Source of the DNA: Reticulitermes speratus
Taxonomy: Eukaryota > Arthropoda > Insecta > Blattodea > Rhinotermitidae
DNA: 64,000 nt
Assembly (NCBI GenBank): GCA_021186555.1
Contig: JAJKFL010000002.1
Coordinates: 3,986,501 to 4,050,500, forward strand
Direction: 5' to 3'
Made by a program: the position numbers and the translations under genes. Shown here one piece after another: positions 43,947 through 53,826 of the stretch; within the stretch, counting starts at the first letter, position 1; every line of letters begins with the position of its first letter. A model generated the notes under the pieces. It was not told the DNA's origin. It made no database searches and worked only from the letters and a program-made list of their open reading frames with translations.

Positions 43947-44284
43947 AAATATATATTTGCTGGTGTTTTGAGGTAACAGCTGTATGCCGTCTGCAGTAAA
44001 TAAGAAAGCAAACGCCACAATTATTACCCATGTTTATATTTCTGTGCTTTGTTTACCTACAATTGAATTCCATGTATCTTGTTCACTACATTATTTCAAT
44101 CCAAAGTCCCCCTCCCCTTCCCCCTTCCACCCCCTTTTTTACCGCACTGTATCTATTACAATTGTACGCCCCATCGTTTTGGTCTGCTAGATTCATTTCC
44201 GAGGGACAAGCATTGATTTCTATACCTACCCTCGCATGGCTCTGTAACACCAGAGACCACCGTTTATCCCCGCTCTCCTCTCGT
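43916..44284. other. (TA)n tract and unrecognised DNA
   Basis: (TA)n at 43914-43950 directly follows LINE-B; C-rich patch at 44108-44140. Confidence 0.45.
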
Positions 44285-44525
44285 CTTTATCTCCTATTTC
44301 TCGCCTCTCTCCGTCTTCTCTGTCTTTCTCTGCCTATTTCTGCTCCTCTCTCCGTCTTTTTCTGTCTTTCTCTGCCTATTTCTGCGCCTCTCTCCGTCTC
44401 TCTCTCTGTCTTTCTCTTCCTATTTCTGCGCCTCTCTCCGTCTTTCTCTGTCTTTCTCTTGCCTATTTCTGCGCCTCTCTCCGTCTTTCTCTGTCTTTCT
44501 CTGCCTATTTCTGCCCCTCTGTGCA
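44285..44525 (+). repeat. CT-rich minisatellite, unit about 42 bp
   Basis: Repeats of gcctctctccgtctttctct + gtctttctctgcctatttct, about 5 copies with small losses. Open frames on both strands are a by-product. Confidence 0.85.
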
Positions 44526-44839
44526 AAAGTCCCCGGCCGTTAGCCGTAACTAGGCTTCGTTGTGGTGACACGGAGCATGCTACGCCGTGATCATCCCCGC
44601 CTTCTACCCTCCGAACCCCACCTCCAGTTCCGCCCAACACAACCTTGCAAACTCATTACTCGTTAATTAAAACGAAGGTAAAATAGTTCCGAAGAGCGGC
44701 ACGTCAGCTTGTAACGCATATTGAGGAACGTGGTGTGGGCTAAAGTTGTGTATGAAGTCTGGAGGAATGTGGAGATTTCTGGCTTTATTTTTTGATGTAA
44801 TGTTTTTATGATAAATTGACACGTGGGTATGCCACGTGT
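44526..44839. other. No recognised feature
   Basis: Short spacer, nothing identified. Confidence 0.4.
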
Positions 44840-44853
44840 AATACTGTGCTTGA

Positions 44854-45120
44854 GCCGATCCCAGTGGCTGCGCGGTCTAAGGCGTGGGTCTACGGCATCT
44901 CGCTTACTAGGATTGTGGGTTCGAATCCCACCGGGGGCATGGATGTTTGTCTGTTGTGAGTGTTGTGTGTTGTCAGGTAGAGGTCTCTGTGATGGGCTGA
45001 TCACTCGTCCAGAGGAGTCCTACCGAGTGTGGTGTGTCTGAGTGTGATCGTGAAGCCTCGAAAAATGAGGCGGCCTAGGCCCCCAAGGGGCTGTCGAGCC
45101 ATTGGGGGGGGGAGGGGGTA
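44854..45120 (+). mobile_element. SINE-A, one-part copy with target duplication
   Basis: Full head and B box (gggttcgaatccc), body 2, variant 3' end 'gcggcctaggcccccaaggg' and G-rich tail. Flanked by aatactgtgcttga at 44840-44853 and 45121-45134. The 3' variant is shared with the 62.78-kb copy (a subfamily). Confidence 0.9.
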
Positions 45121-45134
45121 AATACTGTGCTTGA

Positions 45135-45440
45135 AATACCAGATCTGTTGAGCAGAAAAAAGTGGCATCAACGGCGAATTGTGAAATGCTTAATTATAAA
45201 TACTTATTGGTCGGATAGGACAATAAAATATTTACAAACACACATATGCTATAATCGTTATATTCATATATAGAAGTATATCCTTATATGAGCATATGTA
45301 TATATAAAATTCATAGAAAAAAACTATATTTCTTCCCGTTCCTGAATATATGAATATATATTATTTTAAACAATTAATATAGAAAGACGGTGGATGATTT
45401 AGAATATAGGAATTGCAAATATGTATAAAAACATTGTATT
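45135..45440. other. AT-rich, nothing recognised
   Basis: Many ATATA-type words; no array. Confidence 0.4.
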
Positions 45441-45640
45441 CACCGTGCATCTTGTATAAATTAAAATTAAATTAAAACCAACTTGATGCACACTCACTAC
45501 TAAAAAACTTTAACAGTAGATTAATTAACCCGACATGTTTCGGTCAGGTAACTGACCGAAACATGTCGGGTTAATTAATCTACTATTAAAGTTTTTTTTA
45601 ATAGTGATGTGCATCAAGTTGGTTTTAATTTCATTTTAAT
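45441..45640. repeat. Foldback element with collapsed hammerhead-like centre
   Basis: caccgtgcat at 45441, then ccaacttgatgcacac at 45478; perfect mirrored centre ttaattaacccgacatgttt / aaacatgtcgggttaattaa around gtcaggtaactgac; right end gtgcatcaagttgg at 45609-45622. GAAACATGTCGGG is present on both strands, but helix II and most of CTGANGA are missing. Confidence 0.8.
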
Positions 45641-45649
45641 GTATAAAAA

Positions 45650-45960
45650 CCTTCAGGGTGGTTGTAAGTGGATGGGTGGTGGTTGGGTGGATTGGTGGGT
45701 GATTTAATTGTTTACATCCCCTGGGTGGTTGGTGGGTGAATCTTGCATGGACTGTGGCTGAGCAGAAGGGTGGTGGTGGGAAAGATCGTTTGTGTGGATT
45801 GGGCGTGGGGGGATTGGTTTGTGGGTGTGTGGTACGACGGTACTGGGTGATAGTGGAGGTTGGGTGTTCAGTAAGTAATGGATGATTCCTGGGTGGTTTG
45901 TGTGTTAGTCGAGGGTTGGCTGACGTTGGTTTGTGAGTATTTTTACGTAGGTTATGAATG
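45650..45960 (+). repeat. GT-rich low-complexity tract
   Basis: Many ggtggttgg, gggtggttgggtgg and ggtgggtga words without a fixed period; G-quadruplex-prone on the plus strand. Confidence 0.6.
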
Positions 45961-45984
45961 GAATCTGTATAGAGCTTGGTTTAG

Positions 45985-46112
45985 AGCTTTGGTACCCACC
46001 CACCATCTAGCGCCGAGGTTAAAGAAAGAGTAGAGCTATACCACTACTCCCCCTCTGGGCCTTTGTGGCCTGTTCTAGGGTGAAATGTACCTTTACCTTT
46101 ACCCTTTATAGA
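45985..46112 (+). mobile_element. SINE-C 3' half
   Basis: Starts inside the family at 'acccacccaccatctagcgc' and runs to 'gcctgttctagggtgaa'; the tRNA-like head is missing. Confidence 0.75.
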
Positions 46113-46139
46113 ACTTTGGTAGCTGGTGAGTATGCAAAA

Positions 46140-46412
46140 AAATAATTAAGTTCCATAGAGCTGTAGATCCCATAATTAAGTTCCATAGAGCTGTAGATCC
46201 CATAATTAAGTTCCATAGAGCTGTAGATCCCATAATTAAGTTCCATAGAGCTGTAGATCCCATAATTAAGTTCCATAGAGCTGTAGATCCCATAATTAAG
46301 TTTCATAGAGCTGTAGATCCCATAATTAAGTTCCATAGAGCTGTAGATCCCATAATTAAGTTCCATAGAGCTGTAGATCCCATAATTAAGTTCCATAGAG
46401 CTGTAGATCCCA
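46140..46412 (+). repeat. 30-bp tandem array, 9 copies
   Basis: aattaagttccatagagctg + tagatcccat, nine near-identical copies (one ttcata for tccata). Since 30 is divisible by three, frames stay open on the minus strand, giving a repeated 10-residue peptide (YGIYSSMELN). This is not evidence of a gene. Confidence 0.95.
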
Positions 46413-46486
46413 AAGTATCTTTCAAAAGTATAATTCTGCTTCGCCAGGTAGACCAGCCACTGTTTGCTAACACACAGGCTGTACTT

Positions 46487-46630
46487 ACCATCACGTGTGC
46501 CATACCTGTTAGCTACAGTGTTATGGCCATTTTGCCAACTTACCCCTGTAGCCAACTAGCCCCCCTCTCCCCTACTTACCATCACCATCACGTGTGCCAT
46601 ACCTGTTAGCTAGTGTTATGGCCATTCTGA
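46487..46630 (+). repeat. Direct duplication of about 48 bp
   Basis: cttaccatcacgtgtgccat + acctgttagcta and gtgttatggccattt occur at about 46486 and 46573; the second copy lacks 'ca' in the middle. Confidence 0.8.
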
Positions 46631-47028
46631 TTAATATTCCATCAACGAAAACGTTGGAACTCATCTCAATTCAGAAAACACGATGTGACATGTGACAGCT
46701 ACGTGGGTGGCTGGCCAATATGCTTCGGACAACAACCCCCTGCACCCTGCACACAGCTGTTGTACTGTTTCGTTACGCTAACGTTGCCACACACGCTACA
46801 GTATTGCTACAATCTTTGTAGCTACTTCTGATTTCACGTTGATGCTATTATACCAGATTATACAATGTCGGATTTTAGCACGACTGATGAATAGTGATTT
46901 TCAATGGAACGAAGGGTTGTGACGTCATTATGCTAAAATCCTGATGTTTTCGTGGAAACGCCGGGTTGCAGGTTACTGGTTACACACAGGTTTATGTTAC
47001 GTAGAAATTATTATTAGTAGTAGTAGTG
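46631..47028. other. No recognised feature
   Basis: Nothing family-like seen. Confidence 0.4.
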
Positions 47029-47325
47029 GGGCACGGGGTGGTTAAGGCACTGCGCTACAAGCCTGAAGGTCGCGAGTTCGATTCCCGATGGTGTCACTGG
47101 AAGAATTTTTCATTGACATAATCCTTTCGGTCGCACTGTGGTCCTGGGGTCGACTCAGCCTCTAACAGAAATGAGTAACAGGAATATTTCCTGGGGGGTA
47201 AAGGCGGCCGGTGCTTAGGGCTGACAACCTTACCACCTTCATGTGCCGATTGTCTATAATCTGTGAGCCTCAAACTCCTGGAAACCTAAGGGCCTGTCCA
47301 GGCCGGTAATGGGATTGCTTTACTC

Positions 47326-47330
<5 letters not shown>
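47029..47330 (+). mobile_element. SINE-E, copy 1
   Basis: tRNA-like head (ggtggttaaggcactgcgct, B box gagttcgattccc), body cctttcggtcgcactgtgg, gtcgactcagcctctaacag, gggctgacaaccttaccacc, ending in (ATT)n and (AGT)n at 47328-47388. Second copy: 60219-60460. Confidence 0.8.
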
Positions 47331-47388
<58 letters not shown>

Positions 47389-47389
47389 G

Positions 47390-47656
47390 TATTCATGTCC
47401 TAATGCAGACTCTCAGTTATTTATGCCCTATTGGAAATGCAGTTTCTACCGTTTAAAAATCCAGCCTAACTTCAACTCAAAAATTGAGAAGGCATTTCAG
47501 AAAAATAAAATATTAAAATCCTTTACATAAAAATCAGAAGCTGATGTTTTAAACGTGACGATTATTTGTGTTTAATTGAAGCCGCAAGATATGAATCAGT
47601 CACCAATTATGTGAATTTTCGTTCCATTTGTTTGAATGCTGCCATGCGTCTTAACC
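47390..47656. other. No recognised feature
   Basis: Short spacer, nothing seen. Confidence 0.4.
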
Positions 47657-48194
47657 CGGGATTAGACGACGCGCTGCTCGTCGAGTGACGTGTCGTCATT
47701 TGCTCGGCCAACAGATCGGAACAGAAAAAGACAATCTGGCTACACGACGCGGCGCAGCTCGGCAAATGGCGAACCAGCGGCCTTGCTCGTGTTGGTTCGG
47801 CTCGGCTTGTGGAATAAGTCGTGTTGTTCTATGAACTTAAAAATGTCCTCGTTTGACCACTCTATTCTAGCCAATGCCAATTGTGGGACAGAAAATTTCA
47901 CTCTTCGCGCACCCCGACAGCAGAAAACAAAGACCAGACCTAAGTGTATAGAGACTTGGACGAGACTGGCTTGGCGCGTAGACTTCAAGCCACGTGTAGC
48001 CGCAACAGCTGCCCGCGCCGAGTCCCTTTGAGGATCGTGAAAAAACCGCTTCTGCGATGATCCAACGAGCCTCGCTCCCCCAATCACAAGCCGCGCCGCG
48101 CCAGGCCGGATACACGGCGCGTTTGAATACGATTCTTTGTCAATGACGTCAGTTATGACGTAAAACGAGCCGAGCCACGCGCCGTCTAATCCCG
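47657..48194 (-). mobile_element. Harbinger-like non-autonomous element, GC-rich, with a MADF-like trace
   Basis: Ends cgggattagacgacgcgc and gcgcgccgtctaatcccg-like are inverted repeats of ~16 bp with one mismatch. The inside is GC-rich compared with its surroundings. On the minus strand a 157-codon open frame (48213 to 47740) includes IEWSNEDIFKFIEQHDLF, which resembles the start of a MADF domain (accessory protein of PIF/Harbinger elements); the rest does not. No clear 3-bp target duplication was found. Family assignment is inference. Confidence 0.5.
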
Positions 48195-48443
48195 TCTTTA
48201 GAAGTAACAACATAAAATGGCGTCTGATATTAAGTGGCTATACAAAAATCACTTAGCGAAAAAGTTGCGTCTCTTTAAGGGTTGTTGTGGGGGGGGGGGG
48301 GTTCGATGGTGAGTTCCGGCTTCTGTTACTCCATCAACATCACACGTGATAGGCATGACCACCTTCATTTCGGCGATTAATTGCACAGAAGCTTATCTTG
48401 GAAGTCTTACGGCCATTTTAAGATGTAAGCTGTAATGCATATA
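48195..48443. other. No recognised feature
   Basis: A 12-G run near 48288. Confidence 0.4.
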
Positions 48444-48902
48444 CAGTGGACCCTCGAACTTCGAACGGTTTGATGTTCGAACAACTTGAAACTTGAACAA
48501 AAACTCGAAAGTCGAACAAAGAATCACGTGGTCGTCCACGTGGTTCGCCTTCTCTCTCTGCTTGGTCCAGATGAAAGAAGGGTAATTCACCTTCCAGTGA
48601 ACAGTAATATCCCTCCTACTATTATTATTGATTGATTATTATACAATATTTTCTATGTATGTACTATTATAAATAAAAATGTTCAATTATTGAAAATAAA
48701 TATACTTGTTTTATCATTATTTACCATATTATCTTTTGAAAAAGGCACTTAAAATGTTTTATATTGGGTAAATTTTGGGGGTCTGGAACGGATTAATTCA
48801 ATTTACATTATTTCTTATGGGGAAATTTAACTCGAAAGTCGAACAACTTGAAAGTCGAACCGTCTCCTGGAACGGATTGTGTTCGAAGTTCGAAGTCCAC
48901 TG
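48444..48902. mobile_element. pogo/Tigger-like MITE, family 1
   Basis: Starts cagtggaccctcgaacttcg, ends cgaagttcgaagtccactg, TA on both sides (48442-48443, 48903-48904). Subterminal repeats gaacaacttgaaa and actcgaaagtcgaac occur on both sides. No transposase. Confidence 0.8.
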
Positions 48903-48904
48903 TA

Positions 48905-49547
48905 TTTTTATTTCATTGGATTTTAACTGACGTTTGTAGGACAGATAGTAGTTTTGGATGGTCATTGTCAGACCTTGACGCAGGAATGCTAATGACGTCA
49001 TTTACACCCCTTAAAACTCTGATATATTAACATCAGTTACATATTTTACGTATATCTAAGGTCACGGTGGAGAAGCCTGCGAAAAATAGTTCAGACAGAT
49101 GAAATGATGCTGCTTGCTGAATGTCGTCACTGTTTTGTAAAAAGGAGCTAACTGCCACTTTGAGCTGTACTGAGTTGTGGGTAGAAAATTTTCAATGGTC
49201 CTCTATGGTAACTACAAATTGACAATTGCATCTTCAAGAATAACCAAGATTTGTAAAATGTACAAACTTCTTGCTTCTCCTGTAAAACTGATGTTTTGTG
49301 GGTTGTCGCCTTTTTTACAAAATAGGGGCGATATTTAAAATATTCTAATATATTGCAACTTATAAAACATCCCGTTGAATTTTTAATGGAAAATTGCGTT
49401 TTTCTTATTTTTTTCTTTGACTTCCTGCCCTTCTTCAATCCACCCCTTTCCTGTCCCCCTTGTTTCGAATAATACATTAACTTTCAGATTTATTTTTTCA
49501 GATATAACATTTCGATTATTACGGCGCTAAAACTTCGTGACATATAT
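48905..49547. other. No recognised feature
   Basis: Lies between two pogo-like elements; a 109-codon frame at 49148-49477 (minus) resembles nothing. Confidence 0.4.
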
Positions 49548-49548
49548 A

Positions 49549-49910
49549 CAGTGATACCTCGGCTAACGAAGATAATTCGTTCCGGAATCACATTCGTTAG
49601 CCAAAATCTTCGTTAGCCGAAACGTGATTTCCGTGTTTCTATGATCTCGCGTAAAAACTGTTTGGTTGGTGGGTCTCCCCTATGTGATGTGGTCAGCTCA
49701 TCTCTTTGTCACACACATGCAGACGGAAAAGATAAGCTCCTGGAATGGCCCGACCGTTCATGTTTGCTGCTTTATGTTAGCGCGAGCATCCACTAAAACA
49801 TTCGTTAGCTGAATCCATATTCGTTAGCCGAGTCCGAAAAAACAGCGAAAAAATTCTTCGTTACCCGAAAAATTCGTTAGCAGGGTCACTAGTTAGCCGA
49901 GGTATCACTG
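49549..49910. mobile_element. pogo/Tigger-like MITE, family 2
   Basis: Starts cagtgatacctcggctaacg, ends agttagccgaggtatcactg, TA on both sides. Subterminal attcgttagcc repeats occur on both sides; no coding sequence. It differs in sequence from family 1 but has the same style of ends (CAGTG, then a repeated 'ttcg' word). Confidence 0.85.
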
Positions 49911-49912
49911 TA

Positions 49913-51144
49913 TATATATATATATATTATATATATATAATATATAGAATATTCATTAAGAAAATTCATATTAATTACAATTGTAATTCCGCTACATATT
50001 GAGCATTTACGTGAAATAATGTTCTGTGACCGCTTGGGCACAACTCTGGCTCTGACTAGACATTTCATTCAGGAATTGTGGTCATGTGGGTTTCATGAGT
50101 TAATATATCATGTTAGGTCTACATGTCCCAGTCCTGTGACTAATGTTACAAAATTCAAAACGTTCTAACGTATAGTACAGAGTTACATTTACTATTAATT
50201 TTTAGGAATTCGTTTTCCAATCTTGTAAATTATAATTTGTTCAAATTTTGAATTTAGAATCTTTCTTTACATCAATATATGTGTTAATGGCGTGTAAGCT
50301 ATTGATTCAGTCTTGTGAGAAGTTTAAACACTTATAATTGTTATATTATTATAATATAAAATTATTAGAATTATTGTTATTATTTTAACATAACACCCAC
50401 TTATCTTTCCTATATAAGAAATTTCGAAGTATAAATTTGACCCTTTGCTCGCCATAAAGCCTTATGGGGACTTGAAGTAATCCACCCATTCTCAACTTAG
50501 CACTAGTTGGAGGTCAGTGGTCAGCTTCGCGCCCCCGACCACTTTATCCCGAGGGTAGATCCCCCTATACTCATGTCTTAACTAAGGGTCCCTCATTATT
50601 AAATCTATTACACATTCCATGGAACTCGTGAATGGTACGTCGGCCAGCGTCAAGAATGTTGTATAATTTGAACAAAAGAATAATTAACTTACATTATGTT
50701 CCCTGTACATGGTTCAAAGGCTCCAAACGTGTAATTGGGGTGTCTGGGATAGAGTGCGTGTAGGCCGCGAAGTTCGGGTCTTTACGAGACATCGCAAATT
50801 TAATGAACTCGGCTGTTGACGTTTTAGTGATTAGACTTTTCTGTATTTCCAACTAAATCGTTAAGTTTATTCTCTGTAATTAACACAGGGATTATATAGT
50901 TACATTTCTGCTGCTGCTATCTACACTACTACTACATACTACTACTATACTACTGCCCCTATTAAAAATTAAATTATATTCAATTATTTATGTATTTATC
51001 TGTTGAATTAACAGTGTAGTGGTAATTACAAGCAGAGAAGTGAAATACAAAGCGACATAAAATAAATACAAGAGCGGGAGAGAGGCACAAGACATAAAAA
51101 AACACACGCAACAATATTTGTAGTAATAACTATTAATTAAAATA
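49913..51144. other. AT-rich DNA with a decayed SINE-C trace
   Basis: (TA)n at 49911-49945. At about 50455-50585 SINE-C words survive in reverse (gcactagttggaggtcagtg, gaccactttatcccgagg). The rest is unrecognised. Confidence 0.45.
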
Positions 51145-51245
51145 AAACACTAATTATTCTCCCGAAGTCACTTACTAGGAACAACATAAATAACATAAAC
51201 TAATTATTCTCCCGAAGTCACTTCACTAGGAACAACAACAAAAAT
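51145..51245 (+). repeat. Tandem duplication of about 50 bp
   Basis: ctaattattctcccgaagtc + actt(c)actaggaacaaca occurs twice in succession. Confidence 0.8.
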
Positions 51246-51568
51246 CTATTCTTAAGACAGACAATACATACAATATAAATATATTGTTGTTGGTGCCAGT
51301 TTTATTAGATGCCGAACAAATAAGAATGTGTGACGTCACGTTTGTTGCTTTCTGTCCGCCATTGCCGTTCGCCAAAGGTCGCTTCATGTTATTTGGTCAA
51401 CAAACAATCTGGGACAGACACTCTTTCATTTTCTGTACATCAGATTGCTCTAGGTTTTTCTCCTGACCAAAAGGCTTAAGGCAAATTTCAACCTGCTGAC
51501 AAAACTCGTCTGTAGATTAAATGAGGTTTCTTTCTAACGATAACGAGGGTGAAGTGTCGTTTAATAAA

Positions 51569-51972
51569 CAGGGCGTACACAAAAGAATGGTGCGGTTTTC
51601 AAAAGTGAATAAAACATTTATGTCTCGCATTACACGGGCACAACATACACCGTCAGCGGCGGCAACTGTCCAAGTTTCTCATGCGCTACCAGCAGTTCGC
51701 ATTTGCCCACGTCCATCCATGAAATTCGTGATCGGATAACGCATGCACTGCAGGCCATTACAGCGGACATGCTACACCGGGTCTGGGATGAGTTTGATTA
51801 CCGTGTGGATGTGTGTCGTGTGACCCAGGGTGCACACATTGAAGGATTGTAATTACCAAATGAGAAACTTGGACAGTTGCCGCCGCTGACGGTGTATGTT
51901 GTGCCCGTGTAAGGTGAGAAATACATTTGTTATTCACTTTTGAAACCGCACCATTCTTTTGTGTACGCCCTG
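51569..51972 (+). mobile_element. 404-bp relative of the hairpin MITEs with transposase remnant
   Basis: Ends cagggcgtacacaaaagaat + ggtgcggttt and the complement at the right; identity of the arms continues to about 114 bp (51569-51682 and 51860-51972), through acacgggcacaacatacacc and gtcagcggcggcaactgtcc. Between the arms lies the C-terminus of a Tc1/mariner-type transposase. A TA is present at the right; the left flank reads AA. The first ~31 bp equal the arms of the 78-bp hairpins, so this is their likely parent family. Confidence 0.85.
51710..51849 (+). pseudogene. Tc1/mariner-type transposase C-terminus
   Basis: One frame reads HLPTSIHEIRDRITHALQAI, then TADMLHRVWDEFDYRVDVCR, then VTQGAHIEGL and a stop at 51847-51849. 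The LPTS-LRxRI and W-x-E-x-x-Y-R-x-D-x-C-R-x-T-x-G-A-H-I-E pattern is the end of Tc3-like insect transposases, directly before the right terminal repeat as expected. The catalytic DDE region and DNA-binding domain are deleted, so only ~50 residues remain. Confidence 0.8.
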
Positions 51973-51974
51973 TA

Positions 51975-52861
51975 TATGGTGTGTGCTCGCAATAAACGTT
52001 AGAATTAGGTACATATTTGTCAATACAATATAAATGAACATGACACCGCTTGCTACCTCCGTCTCCATGTTCCGTATCTTTAAATTCCATAATCATTTGC
52101 CAGTCAGATTACAGTGTCTACCTGGTCTGCAATCCAGTTGGCACCACTGTTGTCTTAGCTTTATTAAGTAATTAAAAGAACTTTATTAACATTGATTAGT
52201 TACATCATCTACAACATACATCCTGGTACAATAGTTGTTCCAGTTACCAACCATTCTGATCGCCTCAATCGTCGGAGTTGAATCCCGGGATCTCCGTAGT
52301 TGTTAAGAGATTCGTAAAAGTAGTGAAAACTTTGAAAAACACTACCAAGCCCTTAGCCGATTTTAAAGCAACGCGTGCTTTTGTCGTTTGTGCTTATAAC
52401 GTTTGTATAACTTGTGCAAGTCCTGCAATGTGTGAGGTGCTTAATTCCTTTCGAGATCGCGAACGCACTATTTCCCCCCCCCCCCCCAATCCTTGCACAT
52501 TACATTACATGCATTTCATAGATCCATCGTGTAGTCCATCGGCTCAGGATACGAAATATGTCATTATAATAATATATATGATTGAACAGCAATCGTGTCA
52601 TATTGGACACACACAATATTAAACATAACATACAATGACATTGCAATATAAATATACATACAAATTTGGTATAATACAAAATAGCAAAATGCAACACACT
52701 ATATGATAAAATAATGTAAATATTGTACACTCATTGTAAAGAAGTATTTCATATGGACAAAAAGACAAACATGTTAAGATTCCATAATTAAGATATGAAT
52801 TAATCAATAAACCTCTTAATAAACTACCACATTTCTTATCATTTAATGGTCTTAATTGCAG
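51975..52861. other. No recognised feature
   Basis: A 12-C run near 52475. 'gttgaatcccggga' at 52280 is weakly B-box-like, but nothing around it supports a SINE. Confidence 0.4.
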
Positions 52862-53167
52862 TGTTATGAAGTATTACACAGAGTCAAGGAGGAGAGGAAT
52901 ATCGTACATACAATAAAAAGAAGAAAGGCTAACTGGATTGGTCACATCTTGCGTAGGAACTGCCTTCTGAAACATGTGATTGATGGAAAGTTAGAAGGAA
53001 GGATAGAAATGACGGGAAGACGAGGGAGAAGACGTAAGCAGCTACTGGATGACCTTAAGGAAAAGAGAGGATACTGTAAATTGAAAGAGGAAGCACTAGA
53101 TCGCACACTATGGAGAACTTGCTTTGGAAGAGGCTACGGACCTGTCGCAAGACAGACAGCAGAATGA
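52862..53167 (+). pseudogene. LINE-B C-terminal end, frame intact
   Basis: A continuous frame reads CYEVLHRVKEERNIVHTIKR, RKANWIGHILRRNCLLKHVI, DGKLEGRIEMTGRRGRRRKQ, LLDDLKEKRGYCKLKEEALD, RTLWRTCFGRGYGPVARQTA, E, stop. This is the C-terminal part of a non-LTR retrotransposon protein (W-x-G-H-I-L-R-R and G-R-R-G-R-R-R-K-Q-L-L-D-D-L). The 5' part with the reverse transcriptase is missing, so it is a truncated insertion. It continues directly into the 39-bp array. Confidence 0.8.
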
Positions 53168-53437
53168 AGAGGCTGCGGACCTGTCGTAAGACAGACTGTA
53201 GAATGAAGAGGCTGCGGACCTGTCGTAAGACAGACTGCAGAATGAGAGCTGCGGACCTGTCGTAAGACAGACTGCAGAATGAAGAGGGTACGGACTGTCG
53301 TAAGACAGACTGCAGATGAAGAGGCTGCGGACCTGTCGTAAGACAGACTGCAGAATTGAAGAGGCTGCGGACCTGTCGTAAGACAGACTGCAGAATGAAG
53401 AGGCTACGGACCTGTCGTAAGACAGACTGCAGTGTGA
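53155..53437 (+). repeat. 39-bp array made from the LINE-B 3' end
   Basis: About 7 copies of gaagaggctgcggacctgtc + gtaagacagactgcagaat, with small losses. The unit equals the last codons and stop region of LINE-B (gaggctacggacctgtcgca in the gene). The array seems to have grown at the LINE's 3' terminus. Confidence 0.9.
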
Positions 53438-53717
53438 ATGAAATGAAGTTTAGCCCTGAATCTGACTTTACCTCCAAGCATGACAGGCTTATAAATTCCC
53501 GGGCAGGAAGTGAGATGTTGTGTTGTGATTCTGGACTTAAGCATCTTGCGCGGAGGTGTTGGATAAGAGTGTAGGTTTATTGGGGATGCTAAATGATATG
53601 GACACGGAAAAAGTAGTTGATAGTCTCAAATTTATCCATGATTCACTACGCAAGTCATGTGATCATAATTCAGTAAGACGTCATAATAACACACATTTGG
53701 CTGAGTTTGTTATTATT

Positions 53718-53753
53718 GCTATATGTTTCGGCCTTATGGCCGTCATGAGGGGA
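53718..53753 (-). ncRNA. Hammerhead-like motif with one core change
   Basis: Minus strand: CTCATGA instead of CTGATGA (G5 changed), extra C, helix II GGCC/GGCC perfect, GAAACATATAGC. Probably inactive. The right-arm partner at about 54955-54980 also has a damaged core (CTAGTGA). Confidence 0.4.
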
Positions 53754-53826
53754 AATTATATTGAGCTTAAAGAGAAAATTTTAACGGCTTTACATTGATC
53801 CATATCTTATTTTGTGACGAACACAT

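Noticed and set aside
43910-43952. (TA)n tracts (also 3450, 22545, 33115, 49911) as replication or regulatory sites
   Set aside because: Ordinary simple repeats; nothing around them supports a function.
44030-44590. 186-codon open frame rich in L, S and P
   Set aside because: It is produced by a CT-rich minisatellite, and the opposite strand is also open over the same stretch.
46106-46555. 149-codon minus-strand open frame
   Set aside because: Explained by the 30-bp array; the non-repeat N-terminal part resembles nothing.
47690-48031. GC-rich 113-codon plus-strand frame as a gene or CpG-island promoter
   Set aside because: The GC-rich block is bounded by inverted repeats and fits a transposable element; the minus-strand frame has the better (MADF-like) trace.
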